Position numbers and translations under genes: made by a program
Origin: Paraburkholderia fynbosensis
GTDB taxonomy: Bacteria > Pseudomonadota > Gammaproteobacteria > Burkholderiales > Burkholderiaceae
NCBI RefSeq assembly: GCF_902859935.1
Contig: NZ_CADIKI010000020.1
Coordinates: 100,684 to 164,683, forward strand
Direction of reading: 5' to 3'
Length of the DNA stretch: 64,000 nt
Notes under the pieces: generated by a model
Told to the model about the DNA's origin: nothing
Databases searched by the model: none
The model's input: only the letters and a program-made list of their open reading frames with translations
In this document: piece after piece, positions 24,959 through 34,180 of the stretch
Numbering within the stretch: position 1 is the first letter of the stretch
Layout: every line of letters starts with the position of its first letter

Positions 24959-25408
24959 ATGGACTATGACTCAGCGATGAACCGCATGGCACCGTCGAAT
25001 CCTGACGATGCGTATCTGCACTACCTCAGCAGCGCCACGCCGAATTCGCGACGCACAGCGAATCCGGCGTTGACCTATCTGGCAGCAGCAATCTCCCTGT
25101 GGTGTCTGATCGAATTTCGTTGGGAGGCGCGATGGGAATTAGGGCAGAGCGATCACGGAGTGCGGATTGCCGCGCTTGTGGTGTCGAAAGCCATCGTAAT
25201 TGGTCTCGGACTAGGCGTGGTGGCCGGACGCCCGGCAATGCGCATGGCATTTCTATTCCTGTGCGTCATCAGCGCGGCTTGTCTCGTTTGAAGCCTCCCC
25301 CATGTTTACCACGTATCGCGACCGTTTTTCCTGTTGTCACTGGCCGAGTGTGCGTTTAAGACGGGTTTCGTCGTCGCCTTTGCGCTCGACGTTACCGATG
25401 TTCAGTAA
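24959..25408 (+). pseudogene. Small membrane protein interrupted by an in-frame TGA
   Basis: The frame from 24959 gives 110 residues with hydrophobic stretches (PALTYLAAAISLWCLIEF, VSKAIVIGLGLGVVAG, MAFLFLCVISAACLV) and then a TGA at 25289-25291. The same frame stays open for 38 more codons to a TAA at 25406-25408 and reads SLPHVYHVSRPFFLLSLAEC and AFKTGFVVAFAL. That aligns with the end of the intact 148-residue paralog at 39776 (ALPFEYTASRELFGLSLIEC, LLKAAVVGLYAF). The whole is 149 residues, so this is one gene with a premature stop rather than a shorter protein. Function of both copies is unknown; both have about four membrane spans and sit behind a 10-bp repeat element. Confidence 0.8.
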
Positions 25409-25417
25409 GGAGTTGCG

Positions 25418-26377
25418 GTGAGCCCAATCGAAGCGATGCGCGTCTTCTCCACGGTGGTCGAGAGCGGGTCGCTTAGCGCAGCCGCCCGATCATTGCACAT
25501 GTCAACAGCGCACGTCTCCCGTGCGGTCCAAATGCTCGAACGCCGTATCGACACGCCTTTGCTGGAACGCGCTGGTCGCCGAACCCGGATCTCCGAGTTC
25601 GGTCGGGCATACGCGCATGGTGTGACGCCGATGCTCGCTTCGCTGGATGAATCGGCAGTCAGGCTCGCGCACGCCAGGCTTGCAGACGGTGGCAGACTTC
25701 GCATCGGCGTCTCAGCGGCACTGGCATCTACAGTCCTGCTGCCGGTGCTGGCCGATTTCCGGACAAGATTCCCTGCAATCGAACTCACGCTGACCGACGC
25801 GCCGGAACGCGCACTGCTGGACGGTTCCGCTGACTGTGTCTTGACCTACGACGCACCCTCCGAAAACTCCCTGGTCAGCCGTTCGCTGGGGAAAGTGCCG
25901 CTGGCGTGCTGTGCCAGCCCGAAGTACATCGCTTACGCGGGTCTGCCGGGCCATCCTGCGGAGATTGCGGCTCGACATAGCGTGGCGCTTCGGATGACCG
26001 GCACGCCGCGCCGCCCACAGTCGCTTACGTTCCAGCGCAACGGCGAGTGTCTGAATCTTTGCGGCGCGATCAATGTGGCGATGGACGATGACGCAACGCG
26101 GATCGCAGCGGCGGTCGCGGTCGCGGGCGTGGGCGTGATACAGGCACCCTATGTATTGCTACGCCAACAGCTAGCCACCGGCGCACTCCTGCCCTTGCTT
26201 GACAACTGGTGGCCATCGATCAGTGTGCAGTTGTTGTACCAATCCGATCGTCACATGTCGCGACGACTGCGCGCGTGGATCGACTGGTCGATACTGGCCG
26301 TGGGTGCTGCGCTAGAAGCACCGCGACCGCAATTCGGCCTGGCCGCCATAGGGACCGTTTTCGACGCGCCCGATTAG
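25418..26377 (+). CDS. LysR-family transcriptional regulator
   Basis: 319 residues from the GTG at 25418 (AAGGAG seven bases upstream). N-terminal winged helix (MRVFSTVVESGSLSAAARSL, MSTAHVSRAVQMLERR), then the effector domain (GGRLRIGVSAALASTVLLPV, DGSADCVLTYDAPSENSLVS). It is one of the CrgA-like subgroup, which includes the next gene downstream and the one at 34181; the two tandem copies here are diverged, not recent duplicates. Its start lies 10 bases after the end of the interrupted membrane-protein gene, so it may be read from the same promoter. Confidence 0.88.
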   Translation: MSPIEAMRVFSTVVESGSLSAAARSLHMSTAHVSRAVQMLERRIDTPLLERAGRRTRISEFGRAYAHGVTPMLASLDESAVRLAHARLADGGRLRIGVSAALASTVLLPVLADFRTRFPAIELTLTDAPERALLDGSADCVLTYDAPSENSLVSRSLGKVPLACCASPKYIAYAGLPGHPAEIAARHSVALRMTGTPRRPQSLTFQRNGECLNLCGAINVAMDDDATRIAAAVAVAGVGVIQAPYVLLRQQLATGALLPLLDNWWPSISVQLLYQSDRHMSRRLRAWIDWSILAVGAALEAPRPQFGLAAIGTVFDAPD

Positions 26378-26490
26378 CGCCACTTATTAGGAGCGCATTG
26401 AAAACGAATTGGCTAGATGCGCCCGCAGCATCCTATATTGCCTGGCTTTGCGGCACCGGCCGCCACTCAAAACTTCATCCTATCTACAGA

Positions 26491-27414
26491 ATGGACCAGC
26501 TAACCGCAATGAGGGTCTTCGTCCGCGTGGTCGAGGCCGGAAGCTTGACCCGTGCGGCCGAGTCTCTCGGCATCCCCACAGGTACCGTTTCACGCACGCT
26601 TCAGCAACTCGAAACCGCCCTTGGCGGGCGTCTGATCAACCGTACCACCCGCTCAAATAGTCTGACCGACGATGGCTTCGCGTACTACAGCCGGTCGCTC
26701 GGCGTACTGGCAGAAATCGACGAAATGGCCACCCTGATCTCGCAGGCAACACAACGCCCCAAAGGCAAGATGAAGGTAAACATGCCATCCATGATGGCCA
26801 ATAGCCTGCTCATCCCAGCACTGCCGCAGTTCTTCGAGAAGTATCCCGACATCGAAGTCGAAATGGGACTCACAGACCGCCCTGTTGATCTGGTTGAGGA
26901 GGGTGTGCATTGCGTGATCCGGGTTGGCGAGCTCGGCGACTCCGGCCTGATCGCGCGCCGCATCGGCAACGTGGCGCGCCTGACCTGCGCGTCGCCAGCG
27001 TATCTGAAGCGCTGCGGAGAACCAAAAACGCTTGACGATCTGTCCCAGCACGTCGGAATCAACTACTTCTCAAGCAGCACGCAGCGGGTGCGCGGTTGGG
27101 ACCTCGAGGTAGACGGCAAACTTCACACGGTTACGATGAAAAGCCAGATCACAGTCAACGATGCGACTTCCTATGTCAATTGCAGCCTCGCCGGCCTTGG
27201 AATCGTAAACGCCTCGCGGTATGCACTCGATCCGTATCTCACTCGCGGTGAGCTCCGCGAAATACTCACTGACTACCCGAGTGCGTCAATGCCGGTTTCA
27301 GTGCTCTACTCGCCGAACCGACACCTGCCGCTGAAAGTCCGGGTATTTATCGAGTGGGTTGCGGAGCTATTTCAGCAGGGACCGGCTCTGCAAGCCGGAA
27401 GGCTTGCGAATTGA
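26491..27414 (+). CDS. LysR-family transcriptional regulator (CrgA-like)
   Basis: Start placed at ATG 26491 because the winged helix begins there (MDQLTAMRVFVRVVEAGSL, TRAAESLGIPTGTVSRTLQQ); the longer frame upstream overlaps the previous LysR gene. 307 residues. Effector domain: GKMKVNMPSMMANSLLIPAL, DLVEEGVHCVIRVGELGDSG, CASPAYLKRCGEPKTLDDLS. Second of a tandem LysR pair, 113 bases after the first. The nearest possible targets are the redox genes on either side; none diverges from it directly. Confidence 0.88.
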   Translation: MDQLTAMRVFVRVVEAGSLTRAAESLGIPTGTVSRTLQQLETALGGRLINRTTRSNSLTDDGFAYYSRSLGVLAEIDEMATLISQATQRPKGKMKVNMPSMMANSLLIPALPQFFEKYPDIEVEMGLTDRPVDLVEEGVHCVIRVGELGDSGLIARRIGNVARLTCASPAYLKRCGEPKTLDDLSQHVGINYFSSSTQRVRGWDLEVDGKLHTVTMKSQITVNDATSYVNCSLAGLGIVNASRYALDPYLTRGELREILTDYPSASMPVSVLYSPNRHLPLKVRVFIEWVAELFQQGPALQAGRLAN

Positions 27415-27770
27415 AGCCTGACTGCGAAACGCCACCTTAGGCTGGTTATACAAGGTCGTTTCCTGAATGCTGGCTCCGTGCTTTCTTTACAGCTGCGCCC
27501 TTTCAGCCTGCTCGAACAATGCGAGAGGGCTACTGCCAGCCTTAGACGCCCGCTCAGGGTTTCCGCACAGTGGTAAGCATGCGCGGCATCACCCCCGTCA
27601 TGTCGGCTGAACAACACTACTACACATGTCTGCTGCGCCTAGCCGCTTCAACTTCATTAGCAACGTTTATCGTCAACCCGACCCGAACGAATTGGCCCAC
27701 CATGACCGCATTCCTTATAGTTCATCTCAGGGACAGCACAACGTTGTCCTCACCAACCAAGGAGCTGAAC
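27415..27770. other. Gap upstream of the DUF4148 gene, no gene seen
   Basis: 356 bases between the LysR stop and the DUF4148 start. Frames here are shadows; the last ~60 bases carry the ribosome-binding site AAGGAG of the next gene. Confidence 0.4.
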
Positions 27771-28097
27771 ATGAAGAACGCTATTGCCACTCTCGCTTTC
27801 GCCATCGGTGCGGTCGCAGCATCTTCCGCGTTTGCTGACGAATCGCTCACGGTTTCGCGCGCGGAAGTACGCGCTGAACTGGCGCAAGCTCGCGCCGCAG
27901 GTTCTTTCAACACGGCGGACACGCAGTACCCCGCAGGTTTCGCAAACGTACCTGCCGCTACGCTGCGCACTAGGGAAAAAGCACCCAGCGAGCATCGCAC
28001 ATTCGCCGAACGCGTTCATGCGCTGAAGACCAAACTTGCCCACCCCGCCACCGGCCAAAGCATCGGCAACAACAGCGATCTCTATCTGCACAGCTAA
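27771..28097 (+). CDS. DUF4148 periplasmic protein
   Basis: 108 residues from ATG 27771, with AAGGAG upstream. A clear signal peptide (MKNAIATLAFAIGAVAASSA, cut after FA-DE) is followed by the DUF4148 core (TVSRAEVRAELAQARAAG, ADTQYPAG). The family is abundant in Burkholderiaceae and usually responds to stress or host contact; its molecular function is unknown. It is likely exported to the periplasm. A 53-residue membrane-like ORF follows on the same strand. Confidence 0.85.
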   Translation: MKNAIATLAFAIGAVAASSAFADESLTVSRAEVRAELAQARAAGSFNTADTQYPAGFANVPAATLRTREKAPSEHRTFAERVHALKTKLAHPATGQSIGNNSDLYLHS

Positions 28098-28176
28098 TTG
28101 CGATCATCGACACAGGCACGCGAACCGAAAATCTTCTCATCGAACGCGTGCCACCTCAGTCCGAAAAGGTCTCACC

Positions 28177-28338
28177 ATGAAGGCGATAATCGAACGTCAA
28201 TTGCAGCGACCGGAGTTCTTTATTCCGCTCGCATCGCTGAGCTGGCTGATGATTTCTTCGGACTTCAATCTCGGCAAGATCGCGCTGGTCCTCGCCATCC
28301 GCGGCGGCAGGAATCTGCTTAACGTCCTGACCCGGTAA
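28177..28338 (+). CDS. Small hydrophobic protein, 53 residues
   Basis: Starts MKAIIERQLQRPEFFIPLAS and has one hydrophobic stretch (FFIPLASLSWLMISSDF), ending RGGRNLLNVLTR. AAAAGGT lies upstream of the ATG. It is 80 bases after the DUF4148 gene on the same strand and could share its transcript. No family recognised; small size makes the call tentative. Confidence 0.45.
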   Translation: MKAIIERQLQRPEFFIPLASLSWLMISSDFNLGKIALVLAIRGGRNLLNVLTR

Positions 28339-28342
28339 CGCG

Positions 28343-28375
28343 CGCTGCTTCAATGTCCAGAGCGCGCGAATGTGC
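28343..28375. terminator. Possible hairpin after the 53-residue ORF
   Basis: GCGCGCT and AGCGCGC pair across about 14 bases just after the stop at 28338. No strong T-run follows, so this is a weak terminator call. The rest of the 28339-28618 gap is empty. Confidence 0.3.
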
Positions 28376-28618
28376 TCAACGGCGGGATCGACACTACGCG
28401 CCTTACACATGCCCGCACCATCCGTCTTCAGCCAACTCACCCAACGCAGAATTCGCATGAGCCGCTTCCCGCACCTCGCGATATGTCACCATATGTTCAA
28501 TGAGAAGGACGGATCGCGACGCCGTTCCACACGTCAGCGAGGTGATGATCAGCGCGCCGAACCTTCGATAACACAATTCGACGCGCTAGCACCGGCCAAG
28601 CTTGGACTTCCCGCTCCC

Positions 28619-29356
28619 TCAAGGCAACTGGGCGGTAGGCCGGACAATGATTTCGTTGACGTCGACTTCGGCCGGCTCGCTGATCGCGAAAGCCACAGCG
28701 CGCGCTATCGATGCGGCTGGAATCGCCATCTTGCGATACTCGTTCATCTGATTACGTAACTGATCGTCCGAGATGGTCTCGGCAAGTTCAGACTCGACAG
28801 CGCCTGGCGACACGATCGTGACACGAATCTTTTCACCGACTTCCTGGCGCAGTCCCTCAGATATTGCCCGTACGGCGAACTTCGTGCCGGAATAGACCGA
28901 TACGTTAGGGCGAACGTTATGTCCCGCCACCGATGCTAGGTTGATGAAGTGGCCACCGTCCTGTTTCAGGAAGACGGGCAGCGCGGCAGCGATTCCGTAC
29001 AGCACGCCCTTGATATTCACATCGATCATCCGCTCCCACTCGTCGACCTTCAACTGGTCGAGACGCGATAACGGCATCAATCCTGCGTTGTTAAGCAGTA
29101 CGTCAAGCCGGCCGAATCGACGTTGGGCGAAAGAAACGAACGAGGCGACGCTGTCGCGATCGGTCACATCGAGCGCTTGGTAGACGGCTTCGCCGCCCTC
29201 GGCGCTGATCTGCGCCGCGAGGGCGTCAAGCCGCTCGGTGCGGCGCGCACCAAGCACCACCTTGGCACCCAGCGCCGCCAGATGCCGTGCAATCGCTTCG
29301 CCGATCCCGCTGCTCGCACCGGTGATCGCAACAATCTTGTCCTGAATATTAGGCAT
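28619..29356 (-). CDS. Short-chain dehydrogenase/reductase (classical), copy A
   Basis: 245 residues. Cofactor loop VAITGASSGIGEAIARHLAA, NNAGLM, and the active-site Ser and Tyr-x3-Lys in INLASVAGH and VYSGTKFAVRAISEGLRQEV. It is a close paralog of the enzyme at 43274-44017 (both read KVDEWERMIDVNIKGVLYGI or nearly so). It likely oxidises or reduces a small alcohol/ketone with NADP(H); the substrate is not readable. It diverges from a FrnE/DsbA-like gene, with 174 bases between them. Confidence 0.9.
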   Translation of the reverse strand: MPNIQDKIVAITGASSGIGEAIARHLAALGAKVVLGARRTERLDALAAQISAEGGEAVYQALDVTDRDSVASFVSFAQRRFGRLDVLLNNAGLMPLSRLDQLKVDEWERMIDVNIKGVLYGIAAALPVFLKQDGGHFINLASVAGHNVRPNVSVYSGTKFAVRAISEGLRQEVGEKIRVTIVSPGAVESELAETISDDQLRNQMNEYRKMAIPAASIARAVAFAISEPAEVDVNEIIVRPTAQLP

Positions 29357-29530
29357 GACATTCTCCGAAAGAAGGAGACTTGATTGTGGTCCGAGCTCCT
29401 TTTGGCGGCCAATTCGAAGAGAAACGCAATGTGATAAGCGTGGGTTATGGCGCGATCTCGCCGTTCTAATTGGGAAGCGTCGAGGGCGAAGTCGATAATC
29501 TGTTCACTCGTTACGAAATGGATGACCATC

Positions 29531-30178
29531 ATGGCAAAGCTTCTCAAGATCGATTTTGTTTCAGACGTTGCGTGCCCGTGGTGCGCTATCGGTTTGACCG
29601 CACTCGAACAGGCGATTGAGCGTGTGGGCGACGAAGTCGAAGTCGACCTGGTATTCCGCCCATTCGAACTGAATCCCTACATGTGGCCTGAAGGCCAACC
29701 GGTGAAGGACTACATGGTCGGCAAGTACGGCAGCACAGATGAACAGATCCGCCAGAATCACGCGATGATCACGGCCCGAGCCAACGCAGCGGGCTTCGCC
29801 ATTCGCATGGACTTGCGCACACACGTGTACAACACGTTCGACGCACACCGCCTGCTGCATTGGGCAAAGCTGGAAGGTCATCAGCGCGCCGTGAAAAAGG
29901 CCCTGTTTCAAGCGTATTTCGTGGAAGGTAAAAATTCCAGCGATCACGATGTCCTGGTCGAAGCGGCCGGACGCGCCGGGCTCGACGTTGCCCGAGCCCG
30001 TGAGGTGTTGAGCAGCGGCGAATATGCGGCCGACGTGCGAGGACTGGAAGAGCGGTATGTGAACATGGGTATCCGGTCTGTGCCGTCAATCATTTTCAAC
30101 GAGCAACACCTTGTATCGGGCGGCCAACCCGTCGACGTGTTCGAGCAGGCGATCCGTCAAATCCTCGCAAAGGAGTGA
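29531..30178 (+). CDS. DsbA-family oxidoreductase (FrnE-like)
   Basis: 215 residues from the ATG at 29531, without signal peptide, so cytoplasmic. Thioredoxin-fold active site VACPWC (C15-P-W-C18), then the helical insertion and cis-Pro loop GIRSVPSIIFN. The FrnE group includes cytoplasmic disulfide isomerases such as Deinococcus FrnE, involved in oxidative stress, and polyketide-related enzymes. The gene ends 6 bases before a drug-efflux transporter gene, so the two form an operon, suggesting defence against thiol-reactive compounds. Confidence 0.88.
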   Translation: MAKLLKIDFVSDVACPWCAIGLTALEQAIERVGDEVEVDLVFRPFELNPYMWPEGQPVKDYMVGKYGSTDEQIRQNHAMITARANAAGFAIRMDLRTHVYNTFDAHRLLHWAKLEGHQRAVKKALFQAYFVEGKNSSDHDVLVEAAGRAGLDVARAREVLSSGEYAADVRGLEERYVNMGIRSVPSIIFNEQHLVSGGQPVDVFEQAIRQILAKE

Positions 30179-30184
30179 CACGTC

Positions 30185-31588
30185 ATGAACACCGTCTCAG
30201 ACCCGCAACGCCAGGAGGTCGCCGAAGACGTCGGCGAATCGATGTCTTCCAACAACCGCAAGGCAATGGGCGCCGTTTTGCTCGCTGTCGCGCTCGCGAG
30301 TCTCGACACAGCCATCGCGAACACGGCGTTGCCGCAGATCGCCGCGGACCTGCACACCACGCCCTCAGCGTCGGTGTGGATCATCAATGCCTATCAACTT
30401 TCGATGGTGGCGACGCTGCTGCCGTTCGCGTCGTTAGGCGAGCGCGTCGGCCACAAGCGCGTGTTCATCGGCGGGGTGTCAATCTTTCTGATCGCGTCGC
30501 TGCTATGCGCGCTCGCCCCGTCACTGAATGCGCTAACAGCGGCGCGCGTGCTGCAAGGCGTCGGTGCCGCTGCCGTGATGAGTGTGAACGTCGCGCTGAT
30601 CCGTTTTCTTTATCCCGCCCATCGGTTGGGCCGCGGTGTCGGGCTCAACGCGTTGGTAGTGGGTGTGTCCTTCGCAGTGGGTCCAACCGTGGCGTCGCTG
30701 CTACTAGCAATCGCATCGTGGCCCTGGCTGTTCGCGATCAATATTCCACTCGGGCTGCTCGCGCTCGCCTTCGGCTTGCCGAACCTCCCCGCTACACCAA
30801 AGCGCGACGCGCTCTTCGACCCGCTCGCCGCATTGCTCAACGCAGTGGCCTTTGCGGCATTGATCTTCGCTCTGGGCCACGCGGCGCAGCGGGCGAGCTG
30901 GCAAACCGTCGTCATATCGCTCGGCGTAACGCTCGCCGCCGGTGTCCTGCTGATTCGCCGCGAGGCCGGTCACCGGGCGCCGATGCTGCCGATCGACCTG
31001 TTTCGTCGGCCGATGTTCGCGCTTTCGACATTCACCGCAATCTGCGCTTTTGCCGCACAGGGTTTGGCATTCGTGTCATTGCCGTTCTTCTTCGAGAATG
31101 TGCTTTCACGCAGCCAGGTCGAAGCAGGATTCCTGATGACGCCATGGCCAGTGATGGTGGCAGCAATCGCACCCATTGCCGGGCGCCTGTCGGACCGCTA
31201 TTCGCCGGGTGCGCTTGGCGGCATCGGGCTCGGCCTGCTGTGTATCGGCATGACATTGTTGGCGTTGATGCCGCCCCATCCGAGCGTGCTCGACATCTCC
31301 CTTCGTATGGCGCTGTGCGGCCTTGGCTTTGGATTTTTCCAGTCGCCTAATCTGAAAGCATTTATGGCAAGCGCGCCGCCTGAGCGTAGTGGCGGTGCGA
31401 GCGGTGTGATCGGCACCGCACGCTTACTGGGTCAGGCGACCGGCGCCGCTCTGGTTGCCTTGAGTTTCGGCATTGCTGGACATCACGGGCCGGTCCTGGC
31501 GCTTGCGTGGGGAGCCGGTTTCGCTGCGGTAGGCTGCGTGGCTAGCGCGCTTCGGGTGATGGGCGGCAAGGTGAGCATCAAACATTAG
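30185..31588 (+). CDS. MFS efflux transporter (DHA2-type)
   Basis: 467 residues, hydrophobic throughout and of the length of the 14-span DHA2 drug:H+ antiporters. Motifs: LASLDTAIANTALPQIAADL (motif D1 region), ASLGERVGHKRVFIGG (motif A), ARVLQGVGAAAVMS (motif B) and GVSFAVGPTVASLL (motif C). It should export small organic compounds in exchange for protons. It is 6 bases downstream of the FrnE-like gene on the same strand, so co-transcribed. It converges with the alpha/beta hydrolase gene. Confidence 0.88.
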   Translation: MNTVSDPQRQEVAEDVGESMSSNNRKAMGAVLLAVALASLDTAIANTALPQIAADLHTTPSASVWIINAYQLSMVATLLPFASLGERVGHKRVFIGGVSIFLIASLLCALAPSLNALTAARVLQGVGAAAVMSVNVALIRFLYPAHRLGRGVGLNALVVGVSFAVGPTVASLLLAIASWPWLFAINIPLGLLALAFGLPNLPATPKRDALFDPLAALLNAVAFAALIFALGHAAQRASWQTVVISLGVTLAAGVLLIRREAGHRAPMLPIDLFRRPMFALSTFTAICAFAAQGLAFVSLPFFFENVLSRSQVEAGFLMTPWPVMVAAIAPIAGRLSDRYSPGALGGIGLGLLCIGMTLLALMPPHPSVLDISLRMALCGLGFGFFQSPNLKAFMASAPPERSGGASGVIGTARLLGQATGAALVALSFGIAGHHGPVLALAWGAGFAAVGCVASALRVMGGKVSIKH

Positions 31589-31682
31589 ATACCTACTTCA
31601 GGAAGAGCGGCAGTCCGGCGGACGCTGAGCGGCCGCCTTCTGCGCCGTGAAGCGAAACGATGATCCTACAGGTATCGACTAT

Positions 31683-32480
31683 TTAGCGGCTGGCCTCTTC
31701 AATGACCGCTGCGACTGCGCCCGGTTTCGCGAGCATCGCGACGTGGCTGCTGTCGACCTCGGTGACGTGAGCACCGATCTTTTGTGCCATTGCCCGTTCG
31801 AACGTTGCCGGAATCATGCGGTCGTTGCGCGCTACCACCGCCCACGACGGCCGGGTCTTCCATGCTGCTGTCGTGACCTTGTCCTGCAAGCAGTGACTCT
31901 GCCATGAGCCCTGGGTCGCGGCGAGCGTCCGCGCGGTAGCCGGCGAAAGGTCCTGAGCAAAATACGTCGCCACGGCGGCGGGCGTCAAGGTAAGGAAGCC
32001 TCCTTCGTCGGGCACGAGGCTCTTCGCATATGGCGGCGGCGGAGCGTCTTTGGTGATGTCGGCGATGGACTCACCTTCAGCGGGAGCGAAGGCTGCTACA
32101 TAGACCAGTGACTTTACCTTGTCGTTGTTGCCCGCCTCCGTGATGACAACACCGGCCCAGGAATGGCCGACAAGGACGACTTGGCCCGGCTGCGCATCAA
32201 TGACGCGTTTCGTCGCAGCGACGTCGTCGGCGAGCGACGACAACGGATTCTGCACCGCGACCACTGTGTAGCCTTTCTGCTGCAGGATCGGGACGATCTT
32301 GTCCCAACTGGAGCCATCCGCGAACGCTCCATGCACGAGTACGATCGACGGCTTTGCAGACATTGCCTCGGCAACGGAGTCGCCTGAGCCTGCGGCGCGC
32401 GCAGGCGAAATCTGAAGAAAAACCGGCAGCAAGGCGGCTGCGACATACGTGGCCGATTTGCGCAAGAAAAGAGAATTCAT
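31683..32480 (-). CDS. Secreted alpha/beta hydrolase
   Basis: 265 residues from the ATG at 32480; the longer upstream frame is a shadow. A signal peptide (MNSLFLRKSATYVAAALLPV, cut near ARA) is followed by an alpha/beta-hydrolase core: IVLVHGAFADGSSWDKIVP, the nucleophile elbow VLVGHSWAG (Ser of GHSWAG) and the C-terminal His in DSSHVAMLAKPG. It resembles periplasmic hydrolases of the salicylate-esterase-like (EstC/PIR7) type. The upstream region has a 10-bp repeat element (32608-32637). Confidence 0.88.
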   Translation of the reverse strand: MNSLFLRKSATYVAAALLPVFLQISPARAAGSGDSVAEAMSAKPSIVLVHGAFADGSSWDKIVPILQQKGYTVVAVQNPLSSLADDVAATKRVIDAQPGQVVLVGHSWAGVVITEAGNNDKVKSLVYVAAFAPAEGESIADITKDAPPPPYAKSLVPDEGGFLTLTPAAVATYFAQDLSPATARTLAATQGSWQSHCLQDKVTTAAWKTRPSWAVVARNDRMIPATFERAMAQKIGAHVTEVDSSHVAMLAKPGAVAAVIEEASR

Positions 32481-32607
32481 GGATGTGCCCCACATAGTTA
32501 TAAAAATGCTGCACGACCGGTTCATCTCGAAGGAATGGTCTCTCGACACGATCGACGGGAAGCCGGGCAGCACAGGCCATTGTGGTGACACACGATTCGA
32601 GCCGCGA

Positions 32608-32637
32608 ATGAATCGCTGTGAATTTGTGTGGGGACAC
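32608..32637 (+). promoter_or_regulatory. 10-bp tandem repeat element (GTGA units), site 3
   Basis: Units at 32608 (ATGAATCG), 32618 (GTGAATTT) and 32628 (GTGGGGAC), exactly 10 bases apart, 128 bases upstream of the secreted hydrolase start. Confidence 0.5.
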
Positions 32638-32646
32638 CGAATGCGT

Positions 32647-33198
32647 TCAGGAAGACGCACCCAGCGTCGAGTCCGCAATAATCGAGCGATAGCGGAGTTC
32701 GACGGAGTTGAGCTTCGTCGACGAGCGGCGCGTGTGGGCAAGCCATTCTCCGAGCGCCGTCGAGAACGCACGGATGAGCGCCTCCGGTTCGAGCCATACC
32801 CGGTCTTCGTCGCGGTCCTGGTACTGCCGATAACCTTGCAACGCAGATGGAAGGATCAAGCGGATTCGGCCGCCGTTGGCAGGAAGCGCCGGGAATCCGG
32901 GTCGCAGCGAGTCGCGCAGTACAACCAGATCGTTGGCACTCACGTATAGCGACGCAAGATCGACGTACACCGTCAACCAACCGCTGACTGCGTCGGCGTC
33001 TGGATACACATCGTCATCGTCCCCGTCCAAGTAAATCACTGCGTCGACCAGCTGGAATAGCAACCTGAGGCTCGCGACATACTGCCGGTGGTTGAACAGC
33101 AACCTTATCGGAACTAGGAAGTCGTCGTGAATCTGTCGGGACAGCGTAGAAGGCGAATTACCGGTAACCGGCGTGGGAGAGGGTATGGCGTCGGTCAT
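32647..33198 (-). CDS. Hypothetical protein with acidic cluster
   Basis: 183 residues from the ATG at 33198. Sequence features: FLVPIRLLFNHRQYVASLRL, then an acidic stretch VIYLDGDDDDVYPDADAV, and a C-terminal basic helix. There is no signal peptide. I do not recognise the family. It is separated from the next downstream gene, the secreted hydrolase, by a repeat element and has its own element (33262-33291) 64 bases upstream of its start, which ties it to the same presumed regulon. Confidence 0.55.
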   Translation of the reverse strand: MTDAIPSPTPVTGNSPSTLSRQIHDDFLVPIRLLFNHRQYVASLRLLFQLVDAVIYLDGDDDDVYPDADAVSGWLTVYVDLASLYVSANDLVVLRDSLRPGFPALPANGGRIRLILPSALQGYRQYQDRDEDRVWLEPEALIRAFSTALGEWLAHTRRSSTKLNSVELRYRSIIADSTLGASS

Positions 33199-33261
33199 AA
33201 ATGGCAAGGCTGTCAGCGGGAGTACTTCCCTGTATTGAGCCAGAACCAAACGCGTGGCGCG

Positions 33262-33291
33262 GTGCAATTTCGTGAATTTCCGTGAATTGTC
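33262..33291 (+). promoter_or_regulatory. 10-bp tandem repeat element (GTGA units), site 4
   Basis: Units at 33262 (GTGCAATT), 33272 (GTGAATTT) and 33282 (GTGAATTG), exactly 10 bases apart; the clearest copy. It lies 64 bases upstream of the hypothetical gene at 33198. Confidence 0.65.
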
Positions 33292-33862
33292 CGATGCCGG
33301 GGGGTCGCTCTCCCCTAGGTTTTGGCACTCGTCGCGACAATTCAGCCATGCGCGAGACGAAGTTTACAGACTAATTTCTCGCGACACCTTCGTGCAGTGA
33401 AAGTGAACATCCTTCGACATCAATGCCGCTCCGCACCTCGCCATGAGTCCCCACCACCAACAATCCGGATGATCCGCGCCGTGGATCATTCAAACGTAAC
33501 CCCACCCAGAATGCCAACAGTTACGCTGCACACGTGTTTAGTCGATCGCCCCCATCACGGCCTAAACGGGCTGCGCATCCACAGTCATAAATTTCACGTC
33601 GGCCATTGCCAGCTTGGCTTCCATGGGAAAACTTCACAGTTTTCACAACGTTTTTTAAATTTAATTTGACGTGCAGTCCTGCTGCACATATATTTCGACT
33701 CACTGCACACAGCATAGTAGTGAGGGCAGATCGAGTGCCCATCAGTCGATCGGCTTTGCGTACCGGAATGCTGGTCCGGCCAAGCAAGTGGCTCGAGCAA
33801 GTTATCGAATTTGTGCAGTAGTAGTGCATGTTCCATACAGCCACACCGATTGGAGAACTTAA
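33292..33862. other. 571-base gap, AT-rich in part
   Basis: No gene is supported. An AT-rich stretch lies near 33640-33670, followed by a GTGCAG/CTGCAC 6-bp hairpin at about 33671-33687. The end of the gap carries TTGGAG as ribosome-binding site for the next ORF. Confidence 0.4.
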
Positions 33863-34114
33863 ATGCAGTCTGGAACCGCCTTGGACTTTGAACGCCTGAA
33901 AGCTTGCGTGCGCGCAAACAGCGATGATGCCGCAGTGTGGCGCTGGTACTCCGACATGATGGAAGACCGCCGCATCGAGTGCCTCTGCGTCAATGGCAAT
34001 TGGGCGGTCAAGCTCGACGGCCGCGAGATTGCCGCCGACCGCTCGTTCGATCGGGCTGCAAGACTGTCCTACGCGACATCACGCGCACTGATCTCGATCG
34101 CTGCAAACGGCTGA
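33863..34114 (+). CDS. Small hypothetical protein, 83 residues
   Basis: Starts MQSGTALDFERLKACVRANS and contains ECLCVNGNWAVKLDGREIAA. No signal peptide. TTGGAG precedes the ATG by nine bases. No family recognised. It precedes a LysR gene on the same strand by 66 bases. Confidence 0.5.
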   Translation: MQSGTALDFERLKACVRANSDDAAVWRWYSDMMEDRRIECLCVNGNWAVKLDGREIAADRSFDRAARLSYATSRALISIAANG

Positions 34115-34180
34115 TAGACCGCCATCCAATTACCGACGTCGGCGTAAAAACGCGCGCGTCCAAAGAATAAGGAGTCAGCC

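Noticed and set aside
25289..25291. TGA as a selenocysteine codon in the membrane protein
   Set aside because: The paralog has no Cys at this place and no selenocysteine machinery or stem-loop is evident; nonsense mutation is simpler.
30175..31350. 391-codon plus-strand frame inside the efflux transporter
   Set aside because: Very Arg-rich, no motifs, overlaps the DHA2 transporter frame.
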